From: Microplitis mediator
Lineage: Eukaryota; Arthropoda; Insecta; Hymenoptera; Braconidae
Length of the DNA: 64,000 nucleotides
Direction: 5' to 3'
Assembly: GCF_029852145.1 (NCBI RefSeq)
Contig: NC_079973.1
Span: 8,452,385-8,516,384 of the forward strand
How positions within the stretch are numbered: the first letter of the stretch is position 1; each line of letters starts with the position of its first letter. This document shows, piece after piece, positions 22,958 to 36,800 of this stretch. The notes under the pieces were generated by a model, which was given only the letters and a program-made list of their open reading frames with translations, ran no database searches and was not told the origin of the DNA. A program made the translations under genes and the position numbers.

Positions 22958-24180
22958 ATATATATATATATATATATTGCACATAAATAAAAATGTAAAA
23001 TAAACATGTAACCGAGGGTAATCTAAAACTCAAAAACCTGGCAGTTCTGGGATTTGATAATTATTAAAACATGTTACGAACCATTTAATGAAGTTGTAAT
23101 TTTCTTAAAGGATTATTTTACTCAACTTTTCCATGTACTATAATACAATATTAACGGCAAAAATGGCATTAATGTTACAATGAGTGCCTAAGTTCACTTT
23201 TCGTTTACTTTCTTAAAATGTTCGACTTATTTAAATAATTTAAATGCTCATATCCTCTGTGGATCTGTTACCTCAGCTAATTCAACAAGAGATGGAACAC
23301 GTCTCAAGAGTCTCGTCAGTGAGACGTAGAAATAATGAGAAATGAAAAGAGGAAGATAAGATAACTATGAGTAGGTATACATGTATACCTACATACTACA
23401 GTAACTCGTCAGTTCTAACGAGATATCGTGGATTCCATGCGCGAGAAAAGTTACTGTTTAACGGCTATGAAGTTGCATCTAAAACTTTGGGCCAATGGCA
23501 TTGCGTCAGATGACATTTCTCTTAAACAGTTTAAATTTCAGTGTTGATGAGCACAAACCGTTTATAGTTTAAAATTCGATGTAGTTATTAGAACACGTAT
23601 AACCTAAAGTTTTTACTCCAAAGTCATTTCCGCAAATTGTGATTTTCCCGCCACTATATAATGTTCATTTTATTTTATTTTTTTATATTTTCTTTTAGCT
23701 TTATACTCTGTACTCTTTGTCGATACACTTACCATCCACTCTATCTACTCTTTACTTGGCTTTCTCGTCAGGTTCTCTTTTGCATGCTACACCTCTTCGG
23801 GTCGAGGACACTTATTAAAAAGTTTACTGAATATTACCAAGTCTTGAGTTTTAAATTTTCACACTTTATATCACACTATTGCATGCTCTATATTTACAAT
23901 ATATCTTTATACTTAAGCTGATATTATATGTGGATCGATAAATACTTCAATAGGGAATATAGAAAGTATGAGATATAAAAAGTTAATTTTCTTGTGTCAC
24001 ACAATGTATTGACCTTAATAAATAAATCAATAAAATACTAGTGGATATTATTAATAATATTATCTAAAGGTAAGATATAACTAAACATAATCATAATTAT
24101 TGAATCTTTTGCGGTAGTCATTTATTTATTTAATAAACAAAATAACTTTATATTGCTATTTGAAATAAATCGGACAAATT
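22958..24180. other. Non-coding unique and AT-rich sequence
   Basis: (TA)n at 22958-22976. 23280-23520 is GC-richer unique sequence without a recognised product. No repeat boundaries seen. Confidence 0.5.
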
Positions 24181-24655
24181 TTTAGTTGTCATGAAAACAA
24201 TTTTTGTGGGCAGAATGGGTCACTAAAATAATAGATTTTTTTAACTCTCCTCTAAGAAAATTGAAAATCAATTGCCGATTAATTTCAAATTTTAATCAGC
24301 TTTAGAACTCAATAAAACGCATCGTTTGCCACATTGAACGTTAAAAATCATTTATTAGCTGATAAGATATCGGCGTCAAAAAGTTAAAAAAACAACAGTT
24401 TATGTAATTTTTCCCAAGTAAAGCATAATATCATGTACTAAAATGTATTCAAAATCATACCAACTCTTCATTTCTACTCTAACTATTTTCAATTCTAAAA
24501 TTTCAAACTTTATCATAAAACGTTACTCTTTTGAGCTTAAAAAGCTCATAAAAATAGGAGAAGCAAAGGTATTTTCGAGCTCTTTGAGCTCAAAAATAGC
24601 AGGAAGTTATGAGGCTGGCTTGCAGGGCCAACCGTTGCCAAGTTTTTTTTTTCTT
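24180..24655 (+). repeat. Dispersed GAGCTC-rich repeat, copy 3
   Basis: Contains AGAACTCAATAAAACGC, AATATCATGTACTAAAATG, AAAGCTCATAAAAATAG and a GCAGGGCCAACCGTTGCC end, in the same order as 19330-20280. Confidence 0.7.
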
Positions 24656-27600
24656 TTTTAAGAAACTTAACTTAGTACCAAATCTGTAACGCAGGGCTAC
24701 ATGCAGATAATTTGTTGCAAAAATAAACCAAAAAAAAAAATATTGGTACTCTTTGGACATCTAACCAATAACTGAATTTTTACTATATTGTTCGTAAAAA
24801 CAGGTTTTTATGTACATGCTACTGACTACTGCATTTTACAATATGCATGGTAAAAATTTAGATGTTTACTAGGTATTCTTACAGTACCAAACTCTTTGTG
24901 CAATGTTTACTAAGAAATTTTTCCCATGTATAAAATATTTGCTGATGTTCATGATGATGAAAAAAGTCAATTGTACTACAAATCATTTAAAATAATTATA
25001 ATAAAAAAAATTTTATTTAAAAAAATGAATTTTTATCAAGTTATTGGGCGTACTCAAATTTTCCCGCCCGTCCTCATTATGCCCACCATGCCCCTATATT
25101 TATGTTTTCATTAATTTCATGAAGAAATTTTTTTTACTCTGAAGTTTATTGTAAAATATTTTTAGTTTCATCAAACGTACTTAATAAAATGTAAAAAAAA
25201 TTGATTTGCGTCAGTTGATATATTTTTACCCATATATACTTCACAATAATTTATTCAGATACGATTACGTTCTATTTCCCAATTTTAAGCTTAACGTAAT
25301 AGACCGTAGATAAATGGCATTATTTTTACTATGAAATTATTTTTGGCTTTCAGCTTTTCGATATTTTTTTTATGGTTACTTTGACTCGGTGCATCAGTGT
25401 AAAAAAAAAAAAAATGTATAAAAAAGTACAAGGAAGTATTTTTTATAAAATCGAACTTCTAGCTTAATTTTTGACGTCAAAAAAAAATATGCTACATATA
25501 TACCAACTTTGAGAATTATTGATAATCCTCGTCAATCTATAAAAGCTTAAATTGGAGGCTTTACCAGAATGAAAACAAAAATAAAAATAAAAATATATTT
25601 TAAAAGCATATTAGATCGATGCTTATTTTATCTGTTAAATAATTCTTTCAATAACCATTATTATTTAGCCAGGCCATACGCTATTCGCAAACCATTCTAC
25701 CGGCTTCAATCTCTCTAGTCTCCATTTGGATATAAACCACTCAATTTTTTTATTTTACTTCTTTTCATTTTAGCTTATTTTTTTTTGGTCCCAATAAAAA
25801 AGATAGGGATGTGGGAAACAATGTGAGAGTAGTACGAAGATAGAAAAAGAGAAGAGGATAGTAACACGAAGTGATCCTGAAATCCCATTTCGGGGCAGCG
25901 GAACCGAACGAGAATCGCGTTGGTATCCGGAGTGGAACGAAATCTCCGTAACTCAATTCATTTTCCAGCTGGTACGAGTGACAGTCTAGTCGTTCAGTAG
26001 CAATGTTATATATGTATCGGATAAATAGTAAAGGGGAGACAATGAGAAAGGAGAACGGACGAGAATCGTGAGTGCAACGATATCGGTGTCTATTTTCAAA
26101 TTTCCATTAATATATGTATATATATTAGAGTGAGTCATTTCAGAGCTACATTTTTTTTAAGTGCATGTGGAACAAATCATAGTTTAACACAAAAAAAAAT
26201 TTTCGCGCAAGAAAAAAATTCTATGTCGATTACAGATCTAGCTCATTCAAAAATTCGATTTCCCATTTAAACAACACGGGAAATTTTTTTTTTTAACTTT
26301 GAGTATTTTTAACTGGTTTATAAATAAATAGTTCGAATAAACTAATACATATTTTTGTAGGAAATTGAACGCTCTACAAAAAAATTCTCTTATCATTTTT
26401 TGATAAATCCATCTGTTCAAAAGTTATTAGAGCTCGAAGTAAAGTTGGAGATCTTTTTACTTTTCCGGCGAAACCATCAGACTTATCATAAAATGTTGTA
26501 GAGTCTTTTTTGTCGACAATTTTATTTTCTACAAAATATTATCAGTAAAGTTTTTTCAAATTCCGCATTGTTTACTAGTTATTTTCATTTCAATTTCAAG
26601 CTCTTGAAATCGATCAGGAACACTACTTTTTTACGTTAGTTCTCGATGCATACTCCTCCATATACCACTCACTGAAACATTTGCGTCCACGCAGATTTGA
26701 AAGACTTCGCCAACTAAACGTCCAGTCTGTGGTTTGTATGCGACAGTATACTAACCGGGGCGAAACTAAAGCTCTCGGGTTATTAATTATTTATGGTTGT
26801 TAAATTTGTCATTATACGCATGTTGGAAGCATCATTATGATGAAAAGATAAATGTATAGGCAAATAAATAAAATATGTAGGAAAAACGAGGGCACAGCGG
26901 CCTACGTCAAAAATATGGTAAAGATAAAAAAATTTTTTTCATTGTCTAGTTATGATAAGTTTGAGTTGTTTTCCAAGTTTCAGTAAGATATCACTATCTG
27001 GGGCGCATATCAATGTATGCGGTGAAATTGAATTTACCGTTAAAAGCCTGGATGACTTGAATAATTGACATCCGGGTGTTCTCAAAGATCTCGTGATCAG
27101 GGAACGGATAAATTTAATGGACTCGATGTACTAAAAGACAACTAACTGACTTCTTTGGACAATAGAATTTCGTCTCAAACGCAGCTTTGTAGAGTACAGT
27201 TGTACCATCGATGAATCCTCGTTGGAGTTGAAAGAAAAAAAGGGGGAGGGGAGAAGTATAGTTTCCGTTTCTGCTTCATTCAATCCACATGAAAAGAAAC
27301 TGAGCTTTAGACGCTCTTTTATAGACCACCTTATCTCACACTCGCTAGGTATCATTGTTTAATAGTGTCATGCATGTGACATTTCAGTCCAAATCGGACA
27401 CCATTGGACTTTCGCATCTTCAATTTTTTTTCATAATTTTTTATGTTATAGTATCGGTTGAGAGAGGCCTCCCTGATTTTTTTTCCTTCTCAATTTTTCA
27501 AATTCTGAGGTCTTCTGTAAAACCTCAACAATTTCCAGAGTGATGTTTTGTAAACTAAGCCTAACTCGACAAAAATTTTTTTTCAGTTCATAAAAAATAA

Positions 27601-29033
27601 ATAAAAGAACAAGTCGGCCTACTCTGGGATTGGCGGAAAAAATCGCAGAATTTATTGAATACATTTAAAGACAAACATTTTGAAAATAAAAAACACCCCA
27701 ATTAGTCAATTTTTGAAGAAAGTATAGCTATTGGAAAAAATAAAAGCTTTTTTTTTGAAAAGCTCATAACTTTTTTTGGGTTGAGTAAAAAAATTTAAAA
27801 ATTTCCTGAAAAATTATTTGAATGGGGTAGAAAAAGAAAAAAAAATTTCAGCCAAATCAAGAGGGCTTGGGGTCAAAAGTGGTCGATTTGGTGTGGAATG
27901 CTCATTATAGATTTATATAATTATATAGAGCCATATTATCATTTACCACTAATTTCAAAAAATGAGCCGATCGGCACTCCGAATTAGTGAATATTCACAT
28001 ACTTCACTTATTTATGATTAGAGAGTTCGTTTATGCTCTTTTAATATAATGTTGAAACCGTATCATGAAAACCACGAGGGTATATAAATAAATATATATA
28101 TGTATTATAATATTCATATTGGTCCGTTTTAAGTAACGGTTGAGTTCCATCGCCGATTTAGTATTTTCACGTTATATCATATTTTGTATGCAGTATTTTT
28201 TTACTATGTATCGAATTTTTATCCCATTTGAAATGAAGAATAAATACGCCCTGCTTTTTGAAGAGCTCTAAAAGCTCGAATCTATTCATTTTGGTATGCT
28301 TGTTATTGTTAATTCAATAAATATTGAATCTGTTCGATTCAAATATGGATGAGATTAAAAATATTCCCTACTTCTAGATTTTATTATTATTATCATAATT
28401 GTTAGTTTTTTTTTATTTTGCATTGCGTATGGTCAGGTCGTTGAAAATCTCAAGTATTTTCAAGAATGTTATATATATATTAGTGTGCTTTGATTGAAAC
28501 GTCTATTTTTTTTTCTGGTCCATCGACGGAATAATGTTCTCAACATATAAAAAAAAAATTTTCACCAAAGATGAGCTCTTATTTTTAATTTTAAGTACTC
28601 GCTAAATGAATTTGAAATTTTCCTATTTAATTAACATGTAAATTTCGATTTTTTTTCAATTATCTATAGCTCCACGGCATTGCAAGATATTAAGTCGCTA
28701 TTAGCCGGAAATAACAGAGGAATCCTTCCTCTTCAAAAGTAGCTAATTTACGTTTTGTAACCGACCTCACCGGTAAAAAATTTTAAAGCCAATTTTTTCT
28801 GAAATTTCATAGTTTTTTTTTATTTTACTCGCAAACCACTAACTTTACAACAAAATTGTACAGGACTTTTTTTACAGGAAAGTTGATTTCCTACAAAAAA
28901 AGTTATTTAAGCCATTACCGTAAAGCTAGTAATTTCCGAGATAAATTTAACTAAACATCTCAAAATTAGAAAAATCGCTGTTTTATCCGAGATTTTAGTA
29001 CTTATTTATGAGATTATGGCCGTAGAAACATAT
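24656..29033. other. Non-coding stretch, probably old repeats
   Basis: 26100-26640 and 28480-28990 have the style of dispersed repeats (TTGTAGGAAATTGAACGCTC, TTTACAGGAAAGTTGATTTCC) but I cannot define boundaries. 25660-26090 and 27040-27360 are less AT-rich unique sequence. No protein recognised. Confidence 0.4.
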
Positions 29034-29035
29034 TA

Positions 29036-29561
29036 GGAGAGGGAGGGGCAAAAGGGGGTACTTAAGTAAATACCAAGTTTTCGAGGACTCAAATACGCTA
29101 AATCTTTTTTTTTTCAATGATATTCAAAGTAAATAAAAGAAATTTTCAGTTACCGTCGAAAAAAAAAATTTTTCATTTCTGCGGGCAAAGTGGGGTACCC
29201 CCTAAAAAAGGTAAAAAAAAAAAAATTTCTGGATTTTAAACGAATTTGATTAAGTTGAATTTTTTTACAGTAATTTACATGAAGAAAAATTATATTTTAC
29301 ATGTTTATTGGATACAAAAGAAGAAAAAAAATTTTTAATAGTTTTCATCATCAAACAAACGTCATTAATATTTTTCAACTGACAATTGATTTTTGAAAAA
29401 GTTTACCAAAAAAAATTCAAAGTATCGCTTAATTATATTTACAGAAGTGATTTTGGAATGTTTAAAAACCATTCAAAATATAAAATTTTTTTTTATAAAA
29501 TTTTGGGGGTACCCCGTTTTGCCTACCCTACCCTCTTTTGCCCCCCCCCCCCCCCTTCCCC
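29036..29561 (-). mobile_element. TA-flanked GGGGCAAAAGGGGG element, copy B
   Basis: Reverse-orientation copy of 16330-16848, near-identical across its length (for example GTACCCC...GCGGGCAAAGTGGGGTACC and AGTATCGCTTAATTATATT). TA borders at 29034-29035 and 29562-29563. The right end carries an expanded C run. High similarity suggests recent activity. Confidence 0.85.
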
Positions 29562-29563
29562 TA

Positions 29564-30490
29564 TATACAAGAATATTTCCACAAAATAATGAATATTTAA
29601 AAAATATATCTAAGTGAGTCTTACTTTAAAATTCAGCCATAAGATTGTACCTCTATCAATTTTTATTAGTATATGAAACAAAAACTAATTACATAGTGAA
29701 AAACAGGATAACTTTTGAGATTAATTATTTCAAATGATGTAATTAATTTAGAATGGATTAAAACCAAATATTCAATCTTCTATAATTAATTTACCAAAAG
29801 TACTTAAAAACCTTCATTCAAATTTTTTTAACAAATTTGAAAAGCTTAGGGTGATTAATGATAAAAGCTTCTGACAATTTGACCCGAGAACACATGTCCT
29901 TGTGTGTAGCGATGAGGATGCTTTTCGTCTCTGGAGGCTTTGTGTCGTCGACTTTGTACTGACATTATGTTACACACGCTGTAGTCTGTGATTAATTGCT
30001 GACAATGACTGTGTATATGTTTATCTTATTTGTTCCTCTTCTAAAATGATCTCTAGTGTAACTAGTATGATAGTGATTCATTGGAAATGTTATACGGCTG
30101 AATTTCCATGTCATGTGTTATGTACCAGGATTTTGCGTTCATTTTCTAGGCATCCAGTTTCATTGTTATTAACGATCTGTAAGCGAGGGCTGACTACTGT
30201 ATGAGACAGCTACAACTTCAGCCAGTGTTGTGTTATGTAAACTAGATATATGTGTAGCATCTATGTGTATGCGTGTATCAAATTTGAAGGGAAAGACTGC
30301 CAGTCACGCAACCTCCACCAGTTATTCTCTCGTTTATTGCTGACACTTGACAAATTCTAGCTGACACGTCACTTTAAATTGATATGATGTCGTTCATATA
30401 ATCGAGATCATTTATGGCTCCTTTATTTTTTTAATACATAAAATTAATGATAACTTTTTATAACTACTTTTATGATAAACGATTTTTCAA
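29564..30490. other. Non-coding unique sequence
   Basis: 29880-30340 is closer to balanced base composition than its surroundings and not obviously repetitive, but no reading frame or RNA gene is recognisable. Confidence 0.45.
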
Positions 30491-30492
30491 TA

Positions 30493-30988
30493 CCCAAGTC
30501 AAAAAACAAATTCGGATTCAAGTCTTAAAGTTATCAATGAGGTTTTTGAGGATCAATTTAGAATTTTAAGATTGACAACGGTATAGAAAGTTATCCTAGT
30601 TTAGTCCTCAAAGTAATAGTTACGACCCATTTTACTACTTTGAGGATTAAACTGGAATAACATAATGTAGATGAGAGCCTCAAAATACTCAAAACATACA
30701 GGAATAATTTTGTCCGCATTTGAACCTCAAAAGTCTCATTCGACGTTTTCTCTCTCCTCCCTTTTCTATCTAAAATTTTTCAAAGTCCAAACTATATAAC
30801 TTTTCATTCGTTGAGGATTTGAAGGCCTTAGTTATAATTTAAAATCGATAAATTATTCGCATTTAGACCTCATAGTTCTCATTGAGGATTTTGAGTACTA
30901 AAGTAGAGTTACTTTCTGGGCGGCAAATAAAACATCAAAGGAATCGAGGCTTTTGAGGACTAAAGTAGAATTTGTTTTTTGACTCGGA
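30493..30988. mobile_element. TA-flanked fold-back element, AGTCAAAAAACAAATTC ends
   Basis: AGTCAAAAAACAAATTC near the left end and its inverse (GAATTTGTTTTTTGACT) near the right end, with TA at 30491-30492 and 30989-30990. The interior is made of TTTGAGGATTAAACTGG, CCTCAAAAGTCTCATT and related words in both orientations. Confidence 0.8.
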
Positions 30989-30990
30989 TA

Positions 30991-32319
30991 TTTTATAATG
31001 CACATCACAATATCAAAGCATTCAGTGTGCTCTATTCTTACACAATTTTGAACGGTAAGTTTTCCCACATTTAATTCGATAGTATAAATTCTCAACTTTT
31101 TAATTAAAACTTAAGTATCCTCCATAGAAAAAATCGTTGATTCCTAAATAAGTTCTTTAAATTCAACTTCACTTTTTTTGAAATAAACACAAAATATACG
31201 TGTAAATGGGAAAATAAGAATAAGAGACAAGTCCGATATTTACGATATGCTAAAGTTTATTAAAATAGAAAATCAAAAACGTTATAATGCTTACAAAAGA
31301 AAAGTTCTAGGCACGTCTTACCCGATTGCTAGTTAAAAAGCTTCTGCCTGACCCCAGTAAACTCTCGACATTCTTCCTACTCTCTTGCACTCTGTACCTC
31401 AACCCCCATTCTGAATGCTGTCTCGACACCCCCAAGATATACCAAGCATATCTAACACTTTCTCTCTCACATGCACGCTTTCTTTCTCTCTCGCTCTCTA
31501 ACTGTAGCTTGAAATTCTTACATCCTAATCTCAGAATTTATAACTTATACTATCTTAAGAGAAAATTTAGACTTAAGCTAAAACCTTCAATAAAACAAGC
31601 ATATACCCCTTTTTTGTTATGCTACATGTTAAGATTATAAATTTTATTAACAGTCACGAGTAGCGCCACTTGGATTAGTTGTGATCAATAGTGTCTTGAT
31701 AAGTTTAGGTTGTGTTTCACTGCTTTCATTAGCACTAAATAAAACTTAAAGTCCTTCCGGAGAGTATAAGACACCGTTGGTTTTTACCCCCACTACCAAA
31801 AATTAAGTCTAATCTCACGCCGTTACTTCACACTTATATTACTAACCGAAAACTTCCGACAATTCCCGACGGCAATTTACTCTCTGGGAGGACTTTAGAA
31901 ATGTGTTTTTTGATAATTTAGGGTAGGGGAGCTTACCCAAAAATAAAATCTTTTTTATAACGATGAAAAATATTTAGTTATTATTATGAAATATTTAGTG
32001 TAACATAAAAATTATTTTTCTGCTGAATAAAAATGTGTTTTTTTAAAAAAGGTGGATAGTTATTATTTACGCTGATATATCATACTACGTGTTTTTCTTT
32101 GTCATTTTTCACGTTCATGTTATTTCCAATAAAAAAGAAAAAAAATAGTTCAATTTTGACTAAGAACTTTATATAACCTCAAAATGAGATATAAATAATA
32201 TTTAATGCATATTGAAAGTATAAAAATAAAATGTCAAAGTTGATGTATTTTTAATCACGAGTGAAATCCAAAGACTGCGTTTAATTTACTTCTGATATTG
32301 AAAAAATTTTCTGTACAAA
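30991..32319. other. Non-coding; CT-rich tract
   Basis: 31440-31505 is a CT-rich low-complexity patch (TTTCTCTCTCACATGC...CTCTCGCTCTC). 31260-31910 is GC-richer than its neighbours and may be an LTR or other repeat on the minus strand, but I could not define ends. 31918 begins TTAGGGTAGGGGAGC, like GGGG-type element ends. Confidence 0.4.
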
Positions 32320-33132
32320 TGTTACGTCCTGGAGTCGTATCAGCTTGTGATGTGCCGGCGCGAATTATTTGAATTGGACGTGACTGTAGATCTTCGGATA
32401 CGTGGGTCGTTCTCGAAAGCTCGAAATAACTTGGTCATTAATTAAAGAAGAAATATGTTCGATTTATTCATATAAAATAGAATAGTCAGAGAATTTGGTT
32501 GAAATTACACTTGAGTTTTACAATTACTATTTGACAAATAACTTCGAGTCAAAATAATAATATAATTTAATCAAACCGGGAGTTTACTTGCGTGTTCTAA
32601 ACCGCACTACTATAATTGCTGGATGATGAAAGAGTAAGAGAGCGAGATGCATCGGGTTTCGGCTTTTTATATCTTTACGCGAGCCAACACCCTAGAGAAA
32701 AGTGGGATAAGGTATTAGGACCTTATTTCTAAAAGTGGGAGTTTGTTATCATCATTCGACGCTGATGCAATTGCGTCAGCAGTCGGACGATGTTTCTCCA
32801 AGTTTACAGATATTTCCCGAAAAAACTAGTTTCCATTTTTCTATTCTTTTGATGTTCGTTATTTGTCGTACAATCGTTCTTATCCATTCTTATTCATCGT
32901 CATTCTTTTAGAGAAATCGTTGGCGATGAATAAGTATTCTAATGCATTAAAAATATCTCATCTATTTGACTATTTTTAAATGCATACTTATTAATATACG
33001 TTTAAAGAAAATATATTATTATTAATAATACAATTGTTTAAATATATCAATTTGATAGGTCTCAGGTCGGTCTCTTATTATTTAAGATTTAAAATTGGCA
33101 GAGTCATCTGATGAGCAGGCTGGGACGTAACA
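32320..33132 (+). mobile_element. Solo LTR, TGTTACGTCC...GGGACGTAACA
   Basis: 813 bp starting TGTTACGTCCTGG and ending CTGGGACGTAACA, an 11-bp-scale terminal inverted pair with canonical TG...CA, as in insect Ty3/gypsy LTRs. No internal coding region adjoins either side, so it is a solo LTR. The flanking duplication is imperfect (CAAA / CACA). Confidence 0.7.
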
Positions 33133-33604
33133 CACATACTTTTTATTGTGCACATGTGGCTATTAAAAACTACAAAAATCTACTACTTTTCTTTACACGT
33201 TTAATTCAGAAAATATTCCAATATAAGCGAAGCGTTTTGGAGAACGAGGTTGAACGTTGAACAGCCTTGAACAGCACAATGGATAATGCAATAAGATGGC
33301 GGTTGGCGGTTAAACTCGGCTTCACGTTCCACGTTGGTGAGAAGAAAGCGGTAAAACATCGTGCGCATGCTCGCAACACTGAAGTATAGCGGGAGTAGCT
33401 GAAGCGATACAAGCTATCAGAAGTCTACGGAGAGCTATGGTCTCACTACCTTGAGTTCGTTACTCTTCGGTAGTGGTGGCGAATTGACCCGAAGCGAGTG
33501 TCTCTTTTTCTAATCACACTTTTGACGCAACACTATTCAATCCGATATTGTTTTAATGACGGTCAAACCTAAAAACTTTAAGATTAACGCTCAAGCTATT
33601 TCAG
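33133..33604. other. Non-coding unique sequence
   Basis: Less AT-rich (33200-33500), with a short minus-strand frame that shows no recognisable domain. Confidence 0.4.
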
Positions 33605-34045
33605 GTAATTTTTTGGGTTGCCATTGGACGGCCAAGGCAGGGACACCCAGTCTTGGTCCAAGCCTGGGTTGTCATTGAATGGCCAAGACTAGGTTACCCA
33701 GTCTTGGCCCAAGTCTGGCTCCCCATTGGATGGCCAAGGCTAGGTTACCCAATCTTGGCCCAAGCTTGGCTAGCCATTGAATGGCCAAGACAGGGAAACC
33801 CAGCCTTGGCACAAGTCTAGGTAATCATTGTAACGGCCAAGGCTAGATTACTCAGTCTTGGCCCAAGCCTGGGTAGCCATTGAATGGCCAAGGCTAGGTT
33901 ACCCAGTCTTGGCTCAAGCCCGGGTAATCATTGTAACGGCCAAGACTGAGTACCCAATCTTGAGCCAAGCATGGGCCAATATAGATGTGCCATAGCTAAG
34001 TTCCCCATGGGCTGGCCTGGATGCTGTCACTGGCTGTCCAGGATC
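33605..34045. repeat. TTGGCC/GGCCAA word array 2, period about 60 bp
   Basis: Roughly seven units of ATTGAATGGCCAAGAC + GGTTACCCAGTCTTGGCC + AAGTCTGG. The array ends with GTCACTGGCTGTCCAGGATCC and TTTAAAAT, resembling 38826-38860. Units contain TTGGCC and GGCCAA, so the array can fold on itself. Confidence 0.85.
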
Positions 34046-36300
34046 CTTTAAAATCCCGCATTCTCTTGAATAATATGAAGGCCGGGTCGTGAAATGGTTA
34101 AAATCACGAAAATTAAATAAAATTAATAATTAATCGAATAATCGATGACCAGGGCCTACGGAGGTCTATAGACACTCCAAAGAGGCAAAACCTGGACATT
34201 GATGGACAATTAAATATTTAAATTATTATTGGAAATTTTCCAGTAAGTGAGAAATTTCGACATTCGCAAAAGCAATTTTTACAATGCACGGAAGTAATTC
34301 AGTACAATTAATAATAGAGTATAGATTGAGACAAATCGCTTTTCGTCTTCGCGATTTTTACCAGCAGCCACCAGAATTCGCGGGTTGAACCCTAGCTTAG
34401 GCTGGCCTCTAACAAATTTGATAATTACTTGGACAAAGCAGTGAGCTGGGGTTCTTGCAAAACAAAGACCCACACTTATTCAAACTCGGCAACGTATGTT
34501 AAAACTCATCAACTTACGTCACGGCTTATAAAATTATAGATTATTCTTATAGATTTCGAATGATTAGTTATGACTTAATTAATACTACTTTTGTTAACTA
34601 GTTAAGGATCTTACCAAAGAAATAGGATATTAATAGGATGAACAAATAGTAGATAAAGTGAATGATTAACAATTGCAATGATTGTTTATTGCCAATTATA
34701 ATAATAAAAATTACTTACAAGAAAATGCAAGCGCTGGATGTAATGTAGAGAGATGCGTGGCACAGTATAGTCATATTGCGAGTATATCGCCGATAACGTA
34801 CAGTAATATTTGATTAAACTAACTTCATTTATAATAATTAATAACGAAACAGTAAAATGTAATCGCAAGTTAATTGCCCGAGTTATAGCTAAGTTTTGCA
34901 TGTAAATTGACAGAATTGATACTGAATAATTAATATAAAGACGTCTGTACGCTAATTGATCCAAGATCGAAGTGATTGACCGATAATTTTGGGTGTAGGA
35001 CTAGCCTTGGGACTCTGTCCCCACTGCACCCTTACGGACATGCGTCTACGTAAAAATTAGTCATGTGACCACGGCGCTATGACTTGTGTAGTTTCAAACG
35101 GCAACGAGACGGGGAAAACTGGGAACCGCAAGGCTGAGGACGAGGATGACAATTCACATTGTCTCAAGATCAAACTGTTAATTTCGCAGTTTAGATAATA
35201 TTTTCATTGAATAGATGCAGTAAATTTTAATATCTTACTATTAAGGGAGACTGGGATACGTTGGCCCACGTGGGCCACGTAATGACCTCTTGTGTTTTCC
35301 AGTATCAGATGCAAATTGATAACATTTATTTTGACTAAATTTTCACGCATATTGCAACAATTTTTTGTCTTTCCTGAGCGATATTACCCAATTTTTAAAA
35401 TTATTAAAAAGTGACAGTGTGTTTTATAATTTATTTTTATTGGAACAAATATAAAATTTGGCTTGATTTAAAAATTAGTAACTTTTTATTCTCTAGTTAA
35501 ATATAAAACTTTTTTAAAAGTTTAGTTAGAAATGCTATGACGACGTCAAACTGCCATGAATCTTTTTTTTTGTGTCTTAGACTTTACTTGTACGCTGATA
35601 AACGTTCTGAAAAGAATGCGCCTGGGGCATTTTTCTTTGTCATATAACTACTACTATTACTACTTTTTTTGCTTCAACTTTTTTATTTACTCCCTTCAAA
35701 ACTTTATCTTCTCCCTCTAGTTCAAGCACTTACCTAATTTCTATAGAAAGACGGGTTTACTCCTTTGTCCAAAGGATCCGATAGCTATATAATACTCTCG
35801 CGACTATGTTCTTATGTTAATAATTCAAAACTTTTTAATGTCTTTAATATATACAGCGTCGTTATTTTTCTTAACTTCTAGTCAATCTTCATTGAAAGTT
35901 AAAATAAAATTAGGATTTAATTAATCTTAATACATTAACTGTCTTTCAGTAAAACGAAAAAAAGAATTAACATGATAAAGTAATCTTACTTTTTTATTAA
36001 TTAAATCAAACTCACGATATAGTTAACAATACAGTTATGAAAGAATTTCATAAAATATTAATAAAATGATAATAAATTAAAAGTTTATGAGATGCGAAAT
36101 GACCGTCATTTTGATGGTCAGTCGTATCGCAAGAAATTGACTAGCAATTGGCTTGTCGACCGACGGCCAAAATAATTCGATCAAATTTTTGCTCCTTTTT
36201 TTCTATAATAATAATTTTTTGAACAATGTCAAATGTGAAAGCACTTGTAATTGTTAGTAAGAACCGCAAGTCATAACACTCGACATTACGAACGATTTTT
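34046..36300. other. Non-coding; GC-richer patch and a palindrome
   Basis: 34080-34540 and 34980-35160 are GC-richer, possibly parts of old LTRs. GGCCCACGTGGGCC at about 35262-35275 is a 14-bp palindrome in a GGGAGACTGGGATACG context like a transposon end. No gene recognised. Confidence 0.4.
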
Positions 36301-36304
36301 TTAT

Positions 36305-36800
36305 TCAAAAAAATCTGAAAAACGGTTGACTCTGTGGGCCAACTTCAAAACTTTCCGGTGTTTTCCAGCTCAAAGAGTCTGAAAACATCATTACTGGTGA
36401 ACATTTGAGTTTTCGAGCTCAAAAACGATTGGACCAAAAAAATTTACATTACAACGAAATAAGTTTTTTTGTTCAACACTATTTTCGGAACAAATCGACC
36501 GATTTGCACGTGCTTTACGGCAATCAACTAACCTAGTTGAAACGTAGATTCAATCAAACTTAGAAACAAATCGGTCGAGCGATTTACGAGTTATGCGACA
36601 AAAACTTGAAAACCAATTTTTTTTAATTTTTATTTTTCGTCATCTGAAAATGGTCAGAATAGCTTCCCAGTACCTTAAAACGTCGAGATCTGGTCGAAAC
36701 TCGACTTAAAAAATTAAACCATAACCAATAACTTGCCATATTTTGAAAATTTTCAATTTTCATAGCAGGAAGTTATAAATTTGTAAAAAATTTTTCACTT
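36305..36800 (-). repeat. Dispersed GAGCTC-rich repeat, copy 4 (minus)
   Basis: Reverse complement of the family. AAACGGTTGACTCTGTGGGCC at the left corresponds to the GGGCCAACCGTT end of other copies, followed by CAGCTCAAAGAG and GAGCTCAAAAACG words. Confidence 0.7.

Noticed and set aside
33108..33132. CTGATGAG near the end of the solo LTR as a second hammerhead core
   Set aside because: No GAAA box after a stem II and no matching cleavage triplet; only the eight-base word is shared.
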